A DNA stretch of 64,000 nt from NCBI RefSeq assembly GCF_004345855.1, contig NZ_SLXN01000002.1:496001-560000 (forward strand), written 5' to 3'. The position numbers and the translations under genes are program-made. Positions 9,409-18,404 of this stretch are shown here, piece after piece (position 1 is the stretch's first letter; the number at the start of each line of letters is the position of its first letter). Under the pieces are notes generated by a model. It searched no databases. It was given only the letters and a program-made list of their open reading frames with translations, and was not told the DNA's origin. The DNA comes from Sphingomonas sp. BK235. Lineage in GTDB: Bacteria; Pseudomonadota; Alphaproteobacteria; Sphingomonadales; Sphingomonadaceae.

Positions 9409-10491
9409 ATGGTGGTGCGCAAGATCATCCACGTCGACATGGACGCCTTCTTCGCGTCGGTGGAGCAGCGCGACGATCCGTCGCTGCGCGGCAGGCCGGT
9501 CGCGGTCGGCCATGCCGCCGCGCGCGGGGTCGTGGCGGCGGCGAGCTACGAGGCGCGCCGCTTCGGCGTCCGCTCGGCGCTGCCCTCGGTCACCGCGCTG
9601 CGGCGCTGTCCCGAGCTGGTCTTCGTGCCGCCGCGCTTCGAGGTGTATCGCGACGTGTCGCGGCAGATCCACGACGTCTTCGCGCGCTACACCGATCTGA
9701 TCCAGCCGCTGTCGCTCGACGAGGCCTATCTCGACGTCACCGCCGACCGGCGCGGGCTGGGCACCGCCTGGCTGACCGCCAAGGCGATCCGCGCCGACAT
9801 CCTCGCCGAGACCGGGCTGACCGCCTCCGCCGGCGTCTCGTACAACAAGTTCCTGGCCAAGCTCGCCTCCGATCACCGCAAGCCCGACGGCCAGTTCGCG
9901 GTGACTCCCGACATGGGCGCCGCCTGGGTCGAGGGGCTGCCGGTGAGCCGATTCCACGGCGTCGGGCCGGTGACCGCGGCGAAGATGAAGCGGCTGGGGA
10001 TCGAGACCGGCGCCGACCTGCGCGCCAGGTCGCTGGCGTTCCTCCAGCAGCATTTCGGCACCGCGGCCGAATGGTATCATGCCATCGCGCGGGGTGAGGA
10101 CGACCGCCCGGTCAACCCGCATCGCGTGCGCAAATCGTCGGGATCGGAGACGACGTTCGAGCGCGACCTGACCGCACCGGCCGAGATCGAGGCGGGCGTG
10201 CTGCGCATGGCGGACGACGTGTGGGACTGGTGCGACTCGCGCCAGGCGTTCGGCCGGACCGTCACCGTGAAGGTCAAATATGCCGACTTTCACCAGATCA
10301 CGCGACGCCGCAGCCAACCCGTGGCGGTCACCAGCCGCGACGGTCTGCACCGCGCCGCGCTCGAGCTGATCCGCTCGGTCCTGCCGACCGAGAAGGGCGT
10401 CCGGCTGGTCGGCGTGACCGTGTCCAGCTTCGTCGCGGCGCAGGCGGCGGCGGGGACCGACCTGCCGATCTTCGCGCAGGCGGCGGCGTGA
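9409..10491 (+). CDS. dinB: DNA polymerase IV (Y-family translesion polymerase)
   Basis: The 360-residue protein has the Y-family palm motifs: [17 protein letters not shown] with the first catalytic Asp, [15 protein letters not shown], and [11 protein letters not shown] with the catalytic Asp-Glu pair. The helix-hairpin-helix thumb contains [19 protein letters not shown], and a little-finger domain follows. It copies past damaged bases with low fidelity. A perfect LexA box upstream predicts SOS control, linking it functionally to the dnaE2-imuB genes at the other end of the window. Confidence 0.95.
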   Translation: MVVRKIIHVDMDAFFASVEQRDDPSLRGRPVAVGHAAARGVVAAASYEARRFGVRSALPSVTALRRCPELVFVPPRFEVYRDVSRQIHDVFARYTDLIQPLSLDEAYLDVTADRRGLGTAWLTAKAIRADILAETGLTASAGVSYNKFLAKLASDHRKPDGQFAVTPDMGAAWVEGLPVSRFHGVGPVTAAKMKRLGIETGADLRARSLAFLQQHFGTAAEWYHAIARGEDDRPVNPHRVRKSSGSETTFERDLTAPAEIEAGVLRMADDVWDWCDSRQAFGRTVTVKVKYADFHQITRRRSQPVAVTSRDGLHRAALELIRSVLPTEKGVRLVGVTVSSFVAAQAAAGTDLPIFAQAAA

Positions 10492-10589
10492 CCGGCGCGG
10501 CGGCGCGGGCGACCGTCGCGCCCGGCTGACGCGGCATCGGCTCGCCGCGCCGACGGGCGGCACGTGGCAGCCGTCGGCGCGGCGCTCGG

Positions 10590-11330
10590 TCAGGCGAGCG
10601 CGCCCGCGTCGGCGTTGAGGATCGCGCCGGTGATCACGCTCGCGGCGGGGCTCGCCAGGAAGACCACCGCCTGGGCGATCTCGCGCGGCTCCGCATAGCG
10701 CCCCAGCGACGTCAGCCCGCGCTGGAACGCGGCGGCGTCACCGTCGGCGGGGTTGGCGTCGGTGTCGGTGGAGCCGGGCTGCACCAGATTGACGGTGATC
10801 CCCTGCGGCCCGAGCTCGCGCGACAGCCCGCGGGTGAAGGCGGTCAGCGCCGCCTTGGAGACGGCATAAGCGGTCACGCCGGGGAAGGGGACGCGCTCGC
10901 CCAGGCCGGAGCCGATGCTGACGATGCGCCCGCCCGAGCGGAGATGGGGAATGACCGCCTTGGCGAACAGCAGCGGCGCCCGCACGTTGACGTCCATCAT
11001 CTTCTGATAGGCATCCACGTCCAGGTCCGCGATCGCGCCGTAATAGCCGATCGCCGCGCTGTTGATCAGGATATCGATGCCGCCGAGCGCGGTCGCGGCC
11101 GCATCCACCGCCTGCGCGATGGCGGCGGGATCGGCGCTGTCGGCGCGCAGCGCCACGGCGCGACGACCGGTCGCCTCGATCGACGCGGCGACCGCCTGCG
11201 CCTTCTCGGTCGCGGACTGATAGGTGAAGGCGACATCGGCGCCATGCTCCGCCAGCGCCAGCGCGATGGCGGCCCCGATGCCGCGCGAGCCGCCGGCGAC
11301 CAGCGCGCGCTTACCCGTCAAATCGATCAT
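10590..11330 (-). CDS. SDR-family NAD(P)-dependent oxidoreductase
   Basis: This 246-residue classical short-chain dehydrogenase has the Rossmann motif [11 protein letters not shown], the structural INSAAIG (NNAG variant), catalytic Ser in SIGSG, and YAVSK. It carries a terminal NADAG like many FabG-type and 3-oxoacyl-like SDRs. The substrate cannot be deduced. The start is the ATG at 11330 ([11 protein letters not shown]). It is a single gene, convergent with dinB; no regulator lies beside it. Confidence 0.85.
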   Translation of the reverse strand: MIDLTGKRALVAGGSRGIGAAIALALAEHGADVAFTYQSATEKAQAVAASIEATGRRAVALRADSADPAAIAQAVDAAATALGGIDILINSAAIGYYGAIADLDVDAYQKMMDVNVRAPLLFAKAVIPHLRSGGRIVSIGSGLGERVPFPGVTAYAVSKAALTAFTRGLSRELGPQGITVNLVQPGSTDTDANPADGDAAAFQRGLTSLGRYAEPREIAQAVVFLASPAASVITGAILNADAGALA

Positions 11331-11572
11331 GGTTCGTCCTTCTCTCTGCGTGTTCGGTCCTGCGCGACCCGGCCGCGCGTGATGTCGCGCGGTGATCGCG
11401 ACGATCGTCGAGATCCATTCTGGGGGGCGGGCGCCGCGATGCTTAGGGGCGTGACCTGCCGAACAGTGTCGCAGGATCGGGAACGCGCCGCGCTGCGCGC
11501 CGCCGCCAGCGGCCTTTCCCGTCGCCCCGCCGCCGCCTAGATAGCGGGAGAAACGGACACGGGACCAAGCAC

Positions 11573-12580
11573 ATGCCGCTCGCGGACATCTTGCCAAGCA
11601 GATTGGGTTTCGGCGCGGCGCCACTAGGCAACATGTTCCGTGCCATCCCCGAAGACGAGGCGCTGGCGACGGTGGAGGCCGCGTGGCGCGCGGGCATCCG
11701 TTACTATGACACCGCCCCCTTCTATGGTGCGGGGCTGGCCGAGTCGCGGCTGGGCGAGGCGCTCGCCGGCAAGCCGCGCGACGATTACGTCATCAGCACC
11801 AAGGTGGGCCGCGTCATCCTCGACGAGATGGAGGATGTCGCCGCGCGCGACCAGGGCGAGAAGAGCGGCGTGTTCGCGCATGGCCGCGCCAACAAGGTGG
11901 TCAACGATTACGGCTATGACGCCACGCTGCGCTCGATCGAGGGCAGCCTGGAGCGGCTGCGCACCGACCGGATCGAGATCGCCTTCGTCCACGATCTCGC
12001 CCGCGATTTCTGGGGCGACCAGTGGATCGCCCGCTTCGAGGAGGCGCGCACGGGTGCGTTCCGCGCGCTCGACCGGCTGCGCGACGAGGGGGTCATCAAG
12101 GCCTGGGGCCTCGGGGTCAACCTGGTCGAACCGATCGAGACGATCCTCGATCTCCAGGAGCCGCGGCCCGATTGTTTCCTGCTCGCCGGCCGCTACACGT
12201 TGCTGGATCACGCGCGCGCGCTGCAGCGGGTGATGCCCGCGGTGGCCGGGCGCGGGCTCGGCATCGTCGTGGGCGGCCCGTACAGCTCCGGCGCGCTCGT
12301 CGGCGGGCCGAACTTCGAATATGCGCCGGCCTCGCCCGAGCTGCTCGACCGCGTCGCGCGGATCCGGGCGATCGCCGACCGCCACGGCGTCAGCATGAAG
12401 GCCGCCGGGCTCCACTTCGCGCTCGCCAACCCGGCGGTGGCCGCGGTCATCCCCGGTGCCAGCCGCCCGGACCGTATCGCGGAGGACCAGGCGGCGGCGC
12501 GGGAGACGGTGCCGCCCTCGTTCTGGCACGACCTGCGCGCGGCGGGGCTGGTCGATCCGGCGGCGCCGCTGCCCGGCTGA
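11573..12580 (+). CDS. aldo/keto reductase, D-threo-aldose 1-dehydrogenase-like
   Basis: The 335-residue (alpha/beta)8 oxidoreductase keeps the AKR catalytic tetrad: Asp46 and Tyr51 in YYDTAPFYGAG, Lys77 in ISTKVGR, and His140 in IAFVHDL. The pattern GFGAAPLGN at the N-terminus and the PGASRP segment near the end place it with the D-threo-aldose 1-dehydrogenase/pyridoxal 4-dehydrogenase group rather than general AKRs. Probable role: oxidation of a sugar such as L-fucose or L-galactose to a lactone; the substrate is uncertain and no sugar operon is adjacent. Confidence 0.85.
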   Translation: MPLADILPSRLGFGAAPLGNMFRAIPEDEALATVEAAWRAGIRYYDTAPFYGAGLAESRLGEALAGKPRDDYVISTKVGRVILDEMEDVAARDQGEKSGVFAHGRANKVVNDYGYDATLRSIEGSLERLRTDRIEIAFVHDLARDFWGDQWIARFEEARTGAFRALDRLRDEGVIKAWGLGVNLVEPIETILDLQEPRPDCFLLAGRYTLLDHARALQRVMPAVAGRGLGIVVGGPYSSGALVGGPNFEYAPASPELLDRVARIRAIADRHGVSMKAAGLHFALANPAVAAVIPGASRPDRIAEDQAAARETVPPSFWHDLRAAGLVDPAAPLPG

Positions 12581-12653
12581 CGGGACGGTTCGCACCGCGC
12601 GCCGGACGGTCGTCGCCTTGCCAAGGACCGGGCGGGGGACCACCATCGCCGAC

Positions 12654-12929
12654 ATGAGCGAGAAGCTGGCGATATCGGATGATTATGCGCGCGGGCGGCG
12701 GGACGGATTGCGTCTGGCGCTGTCGATCCTGGAGGCGGAGGAGGCCAAATGGGAGGCGCTGCTCGGCGGCAGCGCGTCGGGGCGCACCAATCTGACGCGC
12801 GCGGTCCGTCACAAGGCCTATCAGGTCGCCCGCAAGCGCGTGCAGACCGCGCTCAACCGGCTGTTGCCGAGGTCGGGGTCGGCGTTGCCGGGCGAGATCG
12901 CGTCGATGCTCGATCGGGCGGGATTGTAG
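12654..12929 (+). CDS. small conserved hypothetical protein
   Basis: The 91-residue, mostly helical, charged protein (MSEKLAISDDYARGRRDGL...) contains a basic segment, AVRHKAYQVARKRVQTALNRLL. It has no signal peptide or membrane segment. The ATG at 12654 is favoured because coding character begins there; the same frame is open further upstream. I do not recognise the family. It stands 73 bases after the aldo/keto reductase and may be co-transcribed. Confidence 0.6.
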   Translation: MSEKLAISDDYARGRRDGLRLALSILEAEEAKWEALLGGSASGRTNLTRAVRHKAYQVARKRVQTALNRLLPRSGSALPGEIASMLDRAGL

Positions 12930-13093
12930 CAGGTCACCCGCGCCGCCCCGGACGCACGGCCGCGCCGATACTTGCGCGCGGGTGGCCGGCGCGCTAACCA
13001 TGCCGCGTCGGAAAAGGCAGATCCGGTCTGGTCAGCCCGGGTCCTTTCGGTGACGAAAGCTCTGGTCTTTGGCCTTGCCGCCGGGATCCCCAC

Positions 13094-13131
13094 GACGAAC
13101 GGTGCGTACCGCGAGGTGGCACCTCGTTCGT
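13094..13131. promoter_or_regulatory. nested inverted repeat upstream of the FAD monooxygenase
   Basis: An inner palindrome (CGAGGTGGCACCTCG, 13112-13126) is enclosed by ACGAAC and GTTCGT arms. The whole lies about 60-100 bases before the monooxygenase start. It could be an operator for an unlinked regulator or an mRNA hairpin; neither is shown. Confidence 0.3.
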
Positions 13132-13191
13132 CCGTTCGGGGTTCCCGCGCCGAGGAACGCTCCGGTCGAACATCGACTGTGGAGCCACGAC

Positions 13192-14721
13192 ATGCCGATC
13201 ACCCCTTCCTCTTATCATGACGTCGTCATCGCCGGTGCCGGACCGGTCGGGCTGTTCCTCGCCGCCGAGCTGCGCCTCGCCGGATGCTCGGTGCTGGTGA
13301 TCGAGCAGGCGCCCGACCCGGACACGGCGGCGAAACATGCCCCGTTCGGGCTGCGCGGGCTCTCGCCGGCCACGATCGAGACGTTCGACCGGCGCGGCCT
13401 GCTCGCCGCGCTGGAGCGGCGCGCGGCCGCCCCGGTCGCCGCCGTCGCCTCGTCCGTGCCGGCCCGCCCCGGCGAGCGGCGGTCCGGCGGCCATTTTGCC
13501 GGGATCGACCTCGTTCTTGACCATGTCGATCGTGCGCGCTGGCACCATCGTCTGCCCGATGCCGCGGTGCCGATCGCGGTCGACCTCGCCGGCATCGAGG
13601 CCGTCCTGCTGGCGCGCGCGCTGGAGCTGGGCGTGACGATCCGGCGCGGCCTCGCCGTGTCCGCGGTCGACGACGCGGGGGATCATGTCCGCGTGCGGGC
13701 GGGCGGGGGCGAGGTCCGCGCCGGCTGGCTCGTCGGCTGCGACGGTGGGCGCAGCGTCGTGCGCAAGGCGGCGGGGTTCGGCTTCACCGGCACCGACCCC
13801 GAGTTCACCGGCTATTTCGCCGAGGTGACACTGACCGAGCCCGATCGGATCACCCCCGGGCAGCACGACACGGCGGCGGGAACCCTTCTCTACGCGCCGC
13901 CGGGGATCGTCCGCATGGCGGTGTTCGACGGCGGCGCGCACCACCGCGCCGGGCCGATCACGCGCGATCACATCCAGGCGGTGCTGCGTCGGCTGTCGGG
14001 CGCCGACGTCATTGTGAGCGCGCTCGGCCTCGCCACCACCTGGACCGATCGCGCCTGCCTCGCCTCGAGCTATCGGCGCGGGCGCGTGCTGCTGGCGGGA
14101 GATGCCGCGCATATCCATTCGCCGCTGGGGGGACAGGGGCTCAACCTCGGACTCGGCGACGCCAGCAATCTCGGCTGGAAGCTCGCGCGCGTCGCGCTCG
14201 GCGTCGCCGCACCGCGGCTGCTCGACAGCTATGAGCGCGAGCGGCGGCCGGTCGCCGCGCAGATCCTCGACTGGTCGCGCGCGCAGGTCGCGATCATGCG
14301 TCCCAGCCCGGGCGCGCGCGCGCTCCGCGCGGTCGTCGCCGATCTGATCGCGACGCGCGACGGCGCGACCTATGTCGCCGAACGCGTGTGGGGCGTCGGG
14401 CTGCGCTACGACCTGGGCGACGATCATCCGCTGGTGGGGTATAGCGCGCCCGACCTGACGCTCGACGACGGCACGCGACTGAACGATCACCTGCGCGACG
14501 GCCGGCCCGTCCTGCTCGACGGGGGCGACGACGCGGCGGTGCGGCGAGAGGTGGCACCCTATCGCGACCGCGTCACCTGTTTCGCCGCCCGCGCCGACCA
14601 CCCGCTGGGCTGCGGCGCGCTGCTGGTGCGCCCCGACGGCATCGTCGCCTGGGCGAGCGGGGAGGCGAGGGGCGCCGCGGGACTGGCGTCGGCGCTGTCG
14701 CGCTGGGTGAGCGGCGGCTGA
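13192..14721 (+). CDS. FAD-dependent aromatic hydroxylase (PheA/TfdB family)
   Basis: This 509-residue group A flavoprotein monooxygenase has the N-terminal FAD motif (IAGAGPVGLFLAAELRLAG), the DG-type motif VGCDGGRSVVRK, and the C-terminal LAGDAAHIHSPLGGQG / LNLGLGDASNLGWKL motifs. A thioredoxin-like C-terminal region follows. Such enzymes hydroxylate phenols, polyketides or antibiotics such as rifampicin and tetracycline, using NAD(P)H and O2. The substrate cannot be assigned. The ATG at 13192 has a GGAG Shine-Dalgarno 8 bases upstream. Confidence 0.88.
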   Translation: MPITPSSYHDVVIAGAGPVGLFLAAELRLAGCSVLVIEQAPDPDTAAKHAPFGLRGLSPATIETFDRRGLLAALERRAAAPVAAVASSVPARPGERRSGGHFAGIDLVLDHVDRARWHHRLPDAAVPIAVDLAGIEAVLLARALELGVTIRRGLAVSAVDDAGDHVRVRAGGGEVRAGWLVGCDGGRSVVRKAAGFGFTGTDPEFTGYFAEVTLTEPDRITPGQHDTAAGTLLYAPPGIVRMAVFDGGAHHRAGPITRDHIQAVLRRLSGADVIVSALGLATTWTDRACLASSYRRGRVLLAGDAAHIHSPLGGQGLNLGLGDASNLGWKLARVALGVAAPRLLDSYERERRPVAAQILDWSRAQVAIMRPSPGARALRAVVADLIATRDGATYVAERVWGVGLRYDLGDDHPLVGYSAPDLTLDDGTRLNDHLRDGRPVLLDGGDDAAVRREVAPYRDRVTCFAARADHPLGCGALLVRPDGIVAWASGEARGAAGLASALSRWVSGG

Positions 14722-14879
14722 CCGCGCCATGCGGGGCGGCGCCGGCCGATCGTGGGCGGGGAAACGGTGTTGGGGGGGCGGTCCGCCGCCGCTCACCCTC
14801 GCACGCTCGATGACCGACGCCGCTCGGACCAGCACGATGGTCAGGTCGGCCGCGTCGACGAGAGGGTGCGGTCAGCCCG

Positions 14880-15209
14880 TCACCTGATGCAGACGCGGTG
14901 GGGTAGCATCGTCATGCTTCCACCACTCGTCACCGGCCGCATCTCGGTCCGCGTCTTGGTGCAGGGCCGCCCATCGGCACGCGTCAACGGCGCCCGGCGT
15001 CGTTCCCGACGCGCGGCGCGCGCTTCCGGGCACGCCTGGCTCCGGACCCATTGTTCCGCGACCGCCTTCCCCTTGGTGCGCACACGGAAGCGGTAGCGCG
15101 AGCCATATTGCTTCTGGTCCGCTGCCGACAGCGTGGCGAACGAGGTGCAGCGGGGCTCGACCGCGGCGGGCACCGCGACCGAGAGGAGCAATGGTGCAAG
15201 AACGATCAT
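14880..15209 (-). CDS. small secreted hypothetical protein
   Basis: The 109-residue product begins with an apparent signal peptide (MIVLAPLLLSVAVPAAVEP) and has four cysteines spread through a basic mature part, which would permit two disulfides in the periplasm. I do not recognise a family. The start is the ATG at 15209; a GTG one codon upstream is equivalent. The 3' half is arginine-rich and could be partly non-native, so a frameshifted or decaying gene is possible. Confidence 0.45.
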   Translation of the reverse strand: MIVLAPLLLSVAVPAAVEPRCTSFATLSAADQKQYGSRYRFRVRTKGKAVAEQWVRSQACPEARAARRERRRAPLTRADGRPCTKTRTEMRPVTSGGSMTMLPHRVCIR

Positions 15210-15486
15210 CACAGGCCCCCGTCCGTTCGATCGACGCTCGCGATCGGCGATCTCTCCAGCGACGACGGTCCTCGCCAGCCGATCGGCGTGACCGCGGCGC
15301 CATCACAGCGCACCGGCCCCCTTATGCCAAGTGCCGAACGGCCGAGATCGTCCGCGGGCGTCCGGCGGCGTCGGACGATCGGCGTTGACGACCACGCCAG
15401 GAATGTGGCACTCGGCCGTCGGATCGCACGCGGGCCTGCTGACCAGCGCCTCGCGAGCGGCCGGAGCAGCGCTGAGCCGTTGTTTC

Positions 15487-15560
15487 GCGGGTGTAGCTCA
15501 ATGGTAGAGCAGAAGCTTCCCAAGCTTACGACGAGGGTTCGATTCCCTTCACCCGCTCCA
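15487..15560 (+). tRNA. tRNA-Gly (anticodon CCC)
   Basis: A complete cloverleaf of 74 bases: acceptor GCGGGTG/CACCCGC, D-arm GCTC-AATGGTA-GAGC, anticodon loop TTCCCAA with CCC, T-arm GGG-TTCGATT-CCC, discriminator T and an encoded CCA at 15558-15560. The anticodon stem has one G-A mismatch at its base. It reads GGG codons. It lies 433 bases before the first phage gene, and tRNA genes are favoured integration sites, but no repeated tRNA 3' end was found at the right side. Confidence 0.95.
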
Positions 15561-15993
15561 TTCGAATCGCACGGTTTTCCGCCCCGCGCGCTCCCGTCAT
15601 TCCAACTCCGGCCGACTTGGAATTCCAAGTCCGATCCGTTTTTCACGCGCTCCGGCTGTCGCGGGTGATCGCGCGCGGCGCGCGTTCGTCCGTGAGGTCG
15701 ACCGGCAGCATCGCCATCCCTGTGGTGCGCGGCAGGTAGGTCTCGAGGGCTGGGCGCTCGGGCTGCGCGGGGAGGGGCGGCGGCCGGCTCGGGCGAGACG
15801 CCCCCCGGAGCCCCTAACGCGCGCTACCCCCTCGCCAGCTCGTGGGCGCTGACATTTTCCCGGGTTTCGGCCCACCCCCCTCTTCGCCGGTGTCGGGAAG
15901 CGCGCTTCGTTGCGGGCCGCGGCGTCGGGTCGGGGTTGGGGGCGTCCCCCTCACAAAACGGCAGAACACGATCCTCGGGCCGGGGAGGCGCGC
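15561..15993. other. gene-poor spacer between tRNA-Gly and the phage cluster
   Basis: No convincing gene. It contains an 18-base perfect palindrome (15614-15631) and a minus-strand stretch (about 15658-15730) that reads like a protein tail (ALETYLPRTTGMAMLPVDL, then TDERAPRAITRDSRSA and stop) without a visible start. The rest is GC-rich and featureless. The left phage boundary should fall here. Confidence 0.5.
15614..15643 (+). terminator. palindrome plus T-run after tRNA-Gly
   Basis: GACTTGG-AATT-CCAAGTC forms a perfect 7-bp stem with a 4-base loop, and TTTTT begins 8 bases later, 54 bases beyond the tRNA end. The offset of the T-run makes it an imperfect intrinsic terminator; a protein-binding palindrome is the alternative. 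Confidence 0.4.
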
Positions 15994-16614
15994 GTGTCAA
16001 CGGGTGACGCCCAGGTCGCCGCCGAGGCGGTCGCCGATGCCAAGCGGCTGCTCGACCAGGCCGCGGGCGAGGAGGAGCAGCTCGAGCTGCTCGCCCCGCT
16101 CACCGCCGAGGAGATGGTCGCGGCGCGCGAGGAGCTGGGGCCGGCGGCCGGGCGGCTCGCGGTGCTGCGGCGCGCGCGCGAGAAGCGCGGGCGCGGGCGG
16201 CCGGCGGGGTCGCGCAACCGGCGTACCGACGATTTCGCGCGTTACCTGCTCGGCTTCGGGCAGCATCCCGCGATCTCGCTGATGCAGATCCAGGCGACCC
16301 AGCCCGAACTGCTGATCGAGGCGTCGCGGCAGGAGAAGGTGCAGAGCTTCGGCAAGGACGGGCGCCCCAATGTCGTCGTCGAGCAGCTCAGCTACGCCGA
16401 GGCGCAGTCGCTGCGGATCCGCTGCGCCGAGGCGCTGCTGCCGTACCTCGAGAGCAAGAAGCCGGTCGCGGTCGACGTCAGCTTCGCCGGTGTCGCCGAC
16501 CTGCTGATCGAGGGCGTCACCCACAGCCGCGACGAGCTGAACGGGATGATCGAGGGCGACTACCTCCCGGTCGCGCCCGAGGCGGCCGCGGACGCGCCGG
16601 AGACGCCCGAGTGA
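15994..16614 (+). CDS. phage terminase small subunit (putative)
   Basis: The 206-residue protein starts at a GTG with a GGGGAGG Shine-Dalgarno. It has an acidic N-terminal helical half and a basic hinge (RAREKRGRGRPAGSRNRR) suited to DNA binding, then helical segments. Assignment rests on size, basic patch and position immediately before the large terminase, whose GTG overlaps its stop by four bases (GTGA). It would recognise the packaging site and recruit the motor. Confidence 0.7.
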   Translation: MSTGDAQVAAEAVADAKRLLDQAAGEEEQLELLAPLTAEEMVAAREELGPAAGRLAVLRRAREKRGRGRPAGSRNRRTDDFARYLLGFGQHPAISLMQIQATQPELLIEASRQEKVQSFGKDGRPNVVVEQLSYAEAQSLRIRCAEALLPYLESKKPVAVDVSFAGVADLLIEGVTHSRDELNGMIEGDYLPVAPEAAADAPETPE

Positions 16615-18161
16615 CCGCCGTCACCCGCCTCGTCTCGCCCGGCCCGGTGGCGGACGCGTTCACGCGCTCGGCCGCCTTCATCGCCGGGATCGTCGGGCCG
16701 GTCGGCTCGGGCAAGACGATGGCGATGCTGTCCAAGGGCGTGCGCAACGGCGCGCTCCAGGGCGGCAAGGTCGATGCCGCCGGCGTCACGCGGCGACGCG
16801 CGCGCTTCGGCGTGATCCGCGAGAGCTATCCCAACCTCGAGGCCAACACGCTCAAGTCGTGGTTCAACATCGTCCCCGAACATTACGGGACGTTCAGCTG
16901 GAAGGCGCCCTACGTCCATTCCTTCCAGCGCGTGCTGCGGCGCGAGGGCAACCGCCGCGACGGCCGCCCGGTCGACGTGCTCGAGATGGAGGTCGAGTTC
17001 CGCGCGATCGGCGACAAGTCGGTCGAGGAGGTGACGCGCGGCTGGGAGGTCAATTGCGTCGGGGTCGACGAGGCCGATCTCCAGCCGGCCGAGCTGATCG
17101 CCTTTCTCTCGGGGCGCGTCGGGCGCTTCTCCAACCTCGACGCCAGCCTGGTGCGCGAGCCGCAGATCCTGCTCAGCCTCAACATGCCCTACGTCGACAA
17201 TTGGGCGTACAGGCTGCTGCTCGAGCGCGAGCTGGGCGAGCTGGACCCGGCGCGCGACCCGGACCTCGCCGCCGCGCTGGAAGGGCGCCCGCTGCTCGAG
17301 GCGTTCGTCCAGCCCGGCGGGCGCGCGCCCGACGCCGAGAACCTCCACAATCTGCGCGGCGGGCGCGGTTACTACGCGATCCAGGTCGCGGTGAACCGCC
17401 ACCGCCCCGGCTACGTCGACCGGATGGTCGACAACAAGCCGGTGCCGCTCCAGCACGGCCAGCCGGTCAACCCCGGCTTCCACTACGCCGACCACGTCCG
17501 CGACGATCTCGCCTTCGACCCCGCGCGCACGCTGACGATCGGGGTCGACCAGGGGCTGTTCGCCGCGGCGGTGTTCACCCAGCGCACCGCGATGGGGCAG
17601 CTGCGCACGCTCGCCGAGGCGGTGCTGATCCGCGAGGACGGCAAGACGCTGCGCAAGATCGGGCCGACCGCCTTCGGGCGCCAGGTCCGCGCGGTGCTGG
17701 CGCAGCATTTCCCCGACGCCGACCCCGCGCTGATCCGCGTCGTCGCCGATCCCGCCGCCTTCGCCAGCGAGGAACGCGAGGACCGCGAGCTCGACTGGAT
17801 CCTGCCCTTCCAGGCGGCGCTGGGGCTGCGCGTGCGGCGCGCGCGCACCAACTCGGCGGCGCTGCGCAACGAGGCGATCCACCGCGCCCAGTCCGAGCGC
17901 GACGGCTATCTGATCCACCGCCGCTGCAAGCAGCTGATCCGCGCGCATCTCGGCGGCTACCATTACCGCAAGGCCGAGACCGGCGACGGCGAGACCCGCG
18001 GCCATCTCGAGATCGCCGACACGATCTACACGCACGTCGCCGACGCCGAGCAGTACGCCGCGCTCGAGGGCGAGGGCGTGGTCGGCGCGCTGCGCGGGCG
18101 CGCGAAGCGCCGCGCGCCGGTGACGGTCGACAGCCACTACGACGAACTGGGGAGACAATGA
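16611..18161 (+). CDS. phage terminase large subunit
   Basis: The 516-residue packaging motor has Walker A GPVGSGKT at 29-36, a Walker B-like VGVDEAD near 150, and a C-terminal RNase H-type nuclease region opening with TIGVDQG (about 305) and continuing with acidic residues in VVADPAAFASEERED. It translocates DNA into the prohead with ATP and cuts the concatemer. The start is a GTG overlapping the small subunit stop. Confidence 0.88.
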   Translation: MTAVTRLVSPGPVADAFTRSAAFIAGIVGPVGSGKTMAMLSKGVRNGALQGGKVDAAGVTRRRARFGVIRESYPNLEANTLKSWFNIVPEHYGTFSWKAPYVHSFQRVLRREGNRRDGRPVDVLEMEVEFRAIGDKSVEEVTRGWEVNCVGVDEADLQPAELIAFLSGRVGRFSNLDASLVREPQILLSLNMPYVDNWAYRLLLERELGELDPARDPDLAAALEGRPLLEAFVQPGGRAPDAENLHNLRGGRGYYAIQVAVNRHRPGYVDRMVDNKPVPLQHGQPVNPGFHYADHVRDDLAFDPARTLTIGVDQGLFAAAVFTQRTAMGQLRTLAEAVLIREDGKTLRKIGPTAFGRQVRAVLAQHFPDADPALIRVVADPAAFASEEREDRELDWILPFQAALGLRVRRARTNSAALRNEAIHRAQSERDGYLIHRRCKQLIRAHLGGYHYRKAETGDGETRGHLEIADTIYTHVADAEQYAALEGEGVVGALRGRAKRRAPVTVDSHYDELGRQ

Positions 18162-18400
18162 TGGCCCTGCTGGGACACGTGCTGGCCGCGCCGCTCAAGG
18201 CGCTCGGGCTGGTCTCGACGCCCGACAAGACGCCGGTGGCGCAGGCGCTGCCGGTGCCGCAGCGCGCCGACGCCGCCGCGCAGCTCAGCGCCGCCGACGA
18301 CGAACTGCGCCGGCGCCGCGGCGGCGCGGCCGACCTCGTCACCGGCGCGGGCGGCGCGGGGCTGCCGCTGTCCGGCGGCAAGCTGACGCTGGGGAGCTGA
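18158..18400 (+). CDS. small phage protein between terminase and portal
   Basis: An 80-residue product starts with ATG-ATG overlapping the terminase stop (ATGA) behind a GGGGAGACA Shine-Dalgarno. It has a hydrophobic N-terminus (ALLGHVLAAPLKALGL), a disordered charged middle and a glycine-rich end. No family recognised. Its fixed place in the morphogenesis operon suggests an assembly accessory. Confidence 0.65.
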   Translation: MMALLGHVLAAPLKALGLVSTPDKTPVAQALPVPQRADAAAQLSAADDELRRRRGGAADLVTGAGGAGLPLSGGKLTLGS

Positions 18401-18404
18401 GCCG

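Noticed and set aside
15536..15560. tRNA-Gly 3' end as attL with a matching attR near 40.85 kb
   Set aside because: No copy of the tRNA 3' sequence was found at the right boundary; an att site remains possible outside the window or with a shorter core.
16560..18158. 532-codon minus-strand open frame opposite the large terminase
   Set aside because: Antisense shadow; the plus strand has Walker motifs and nuclease residues.
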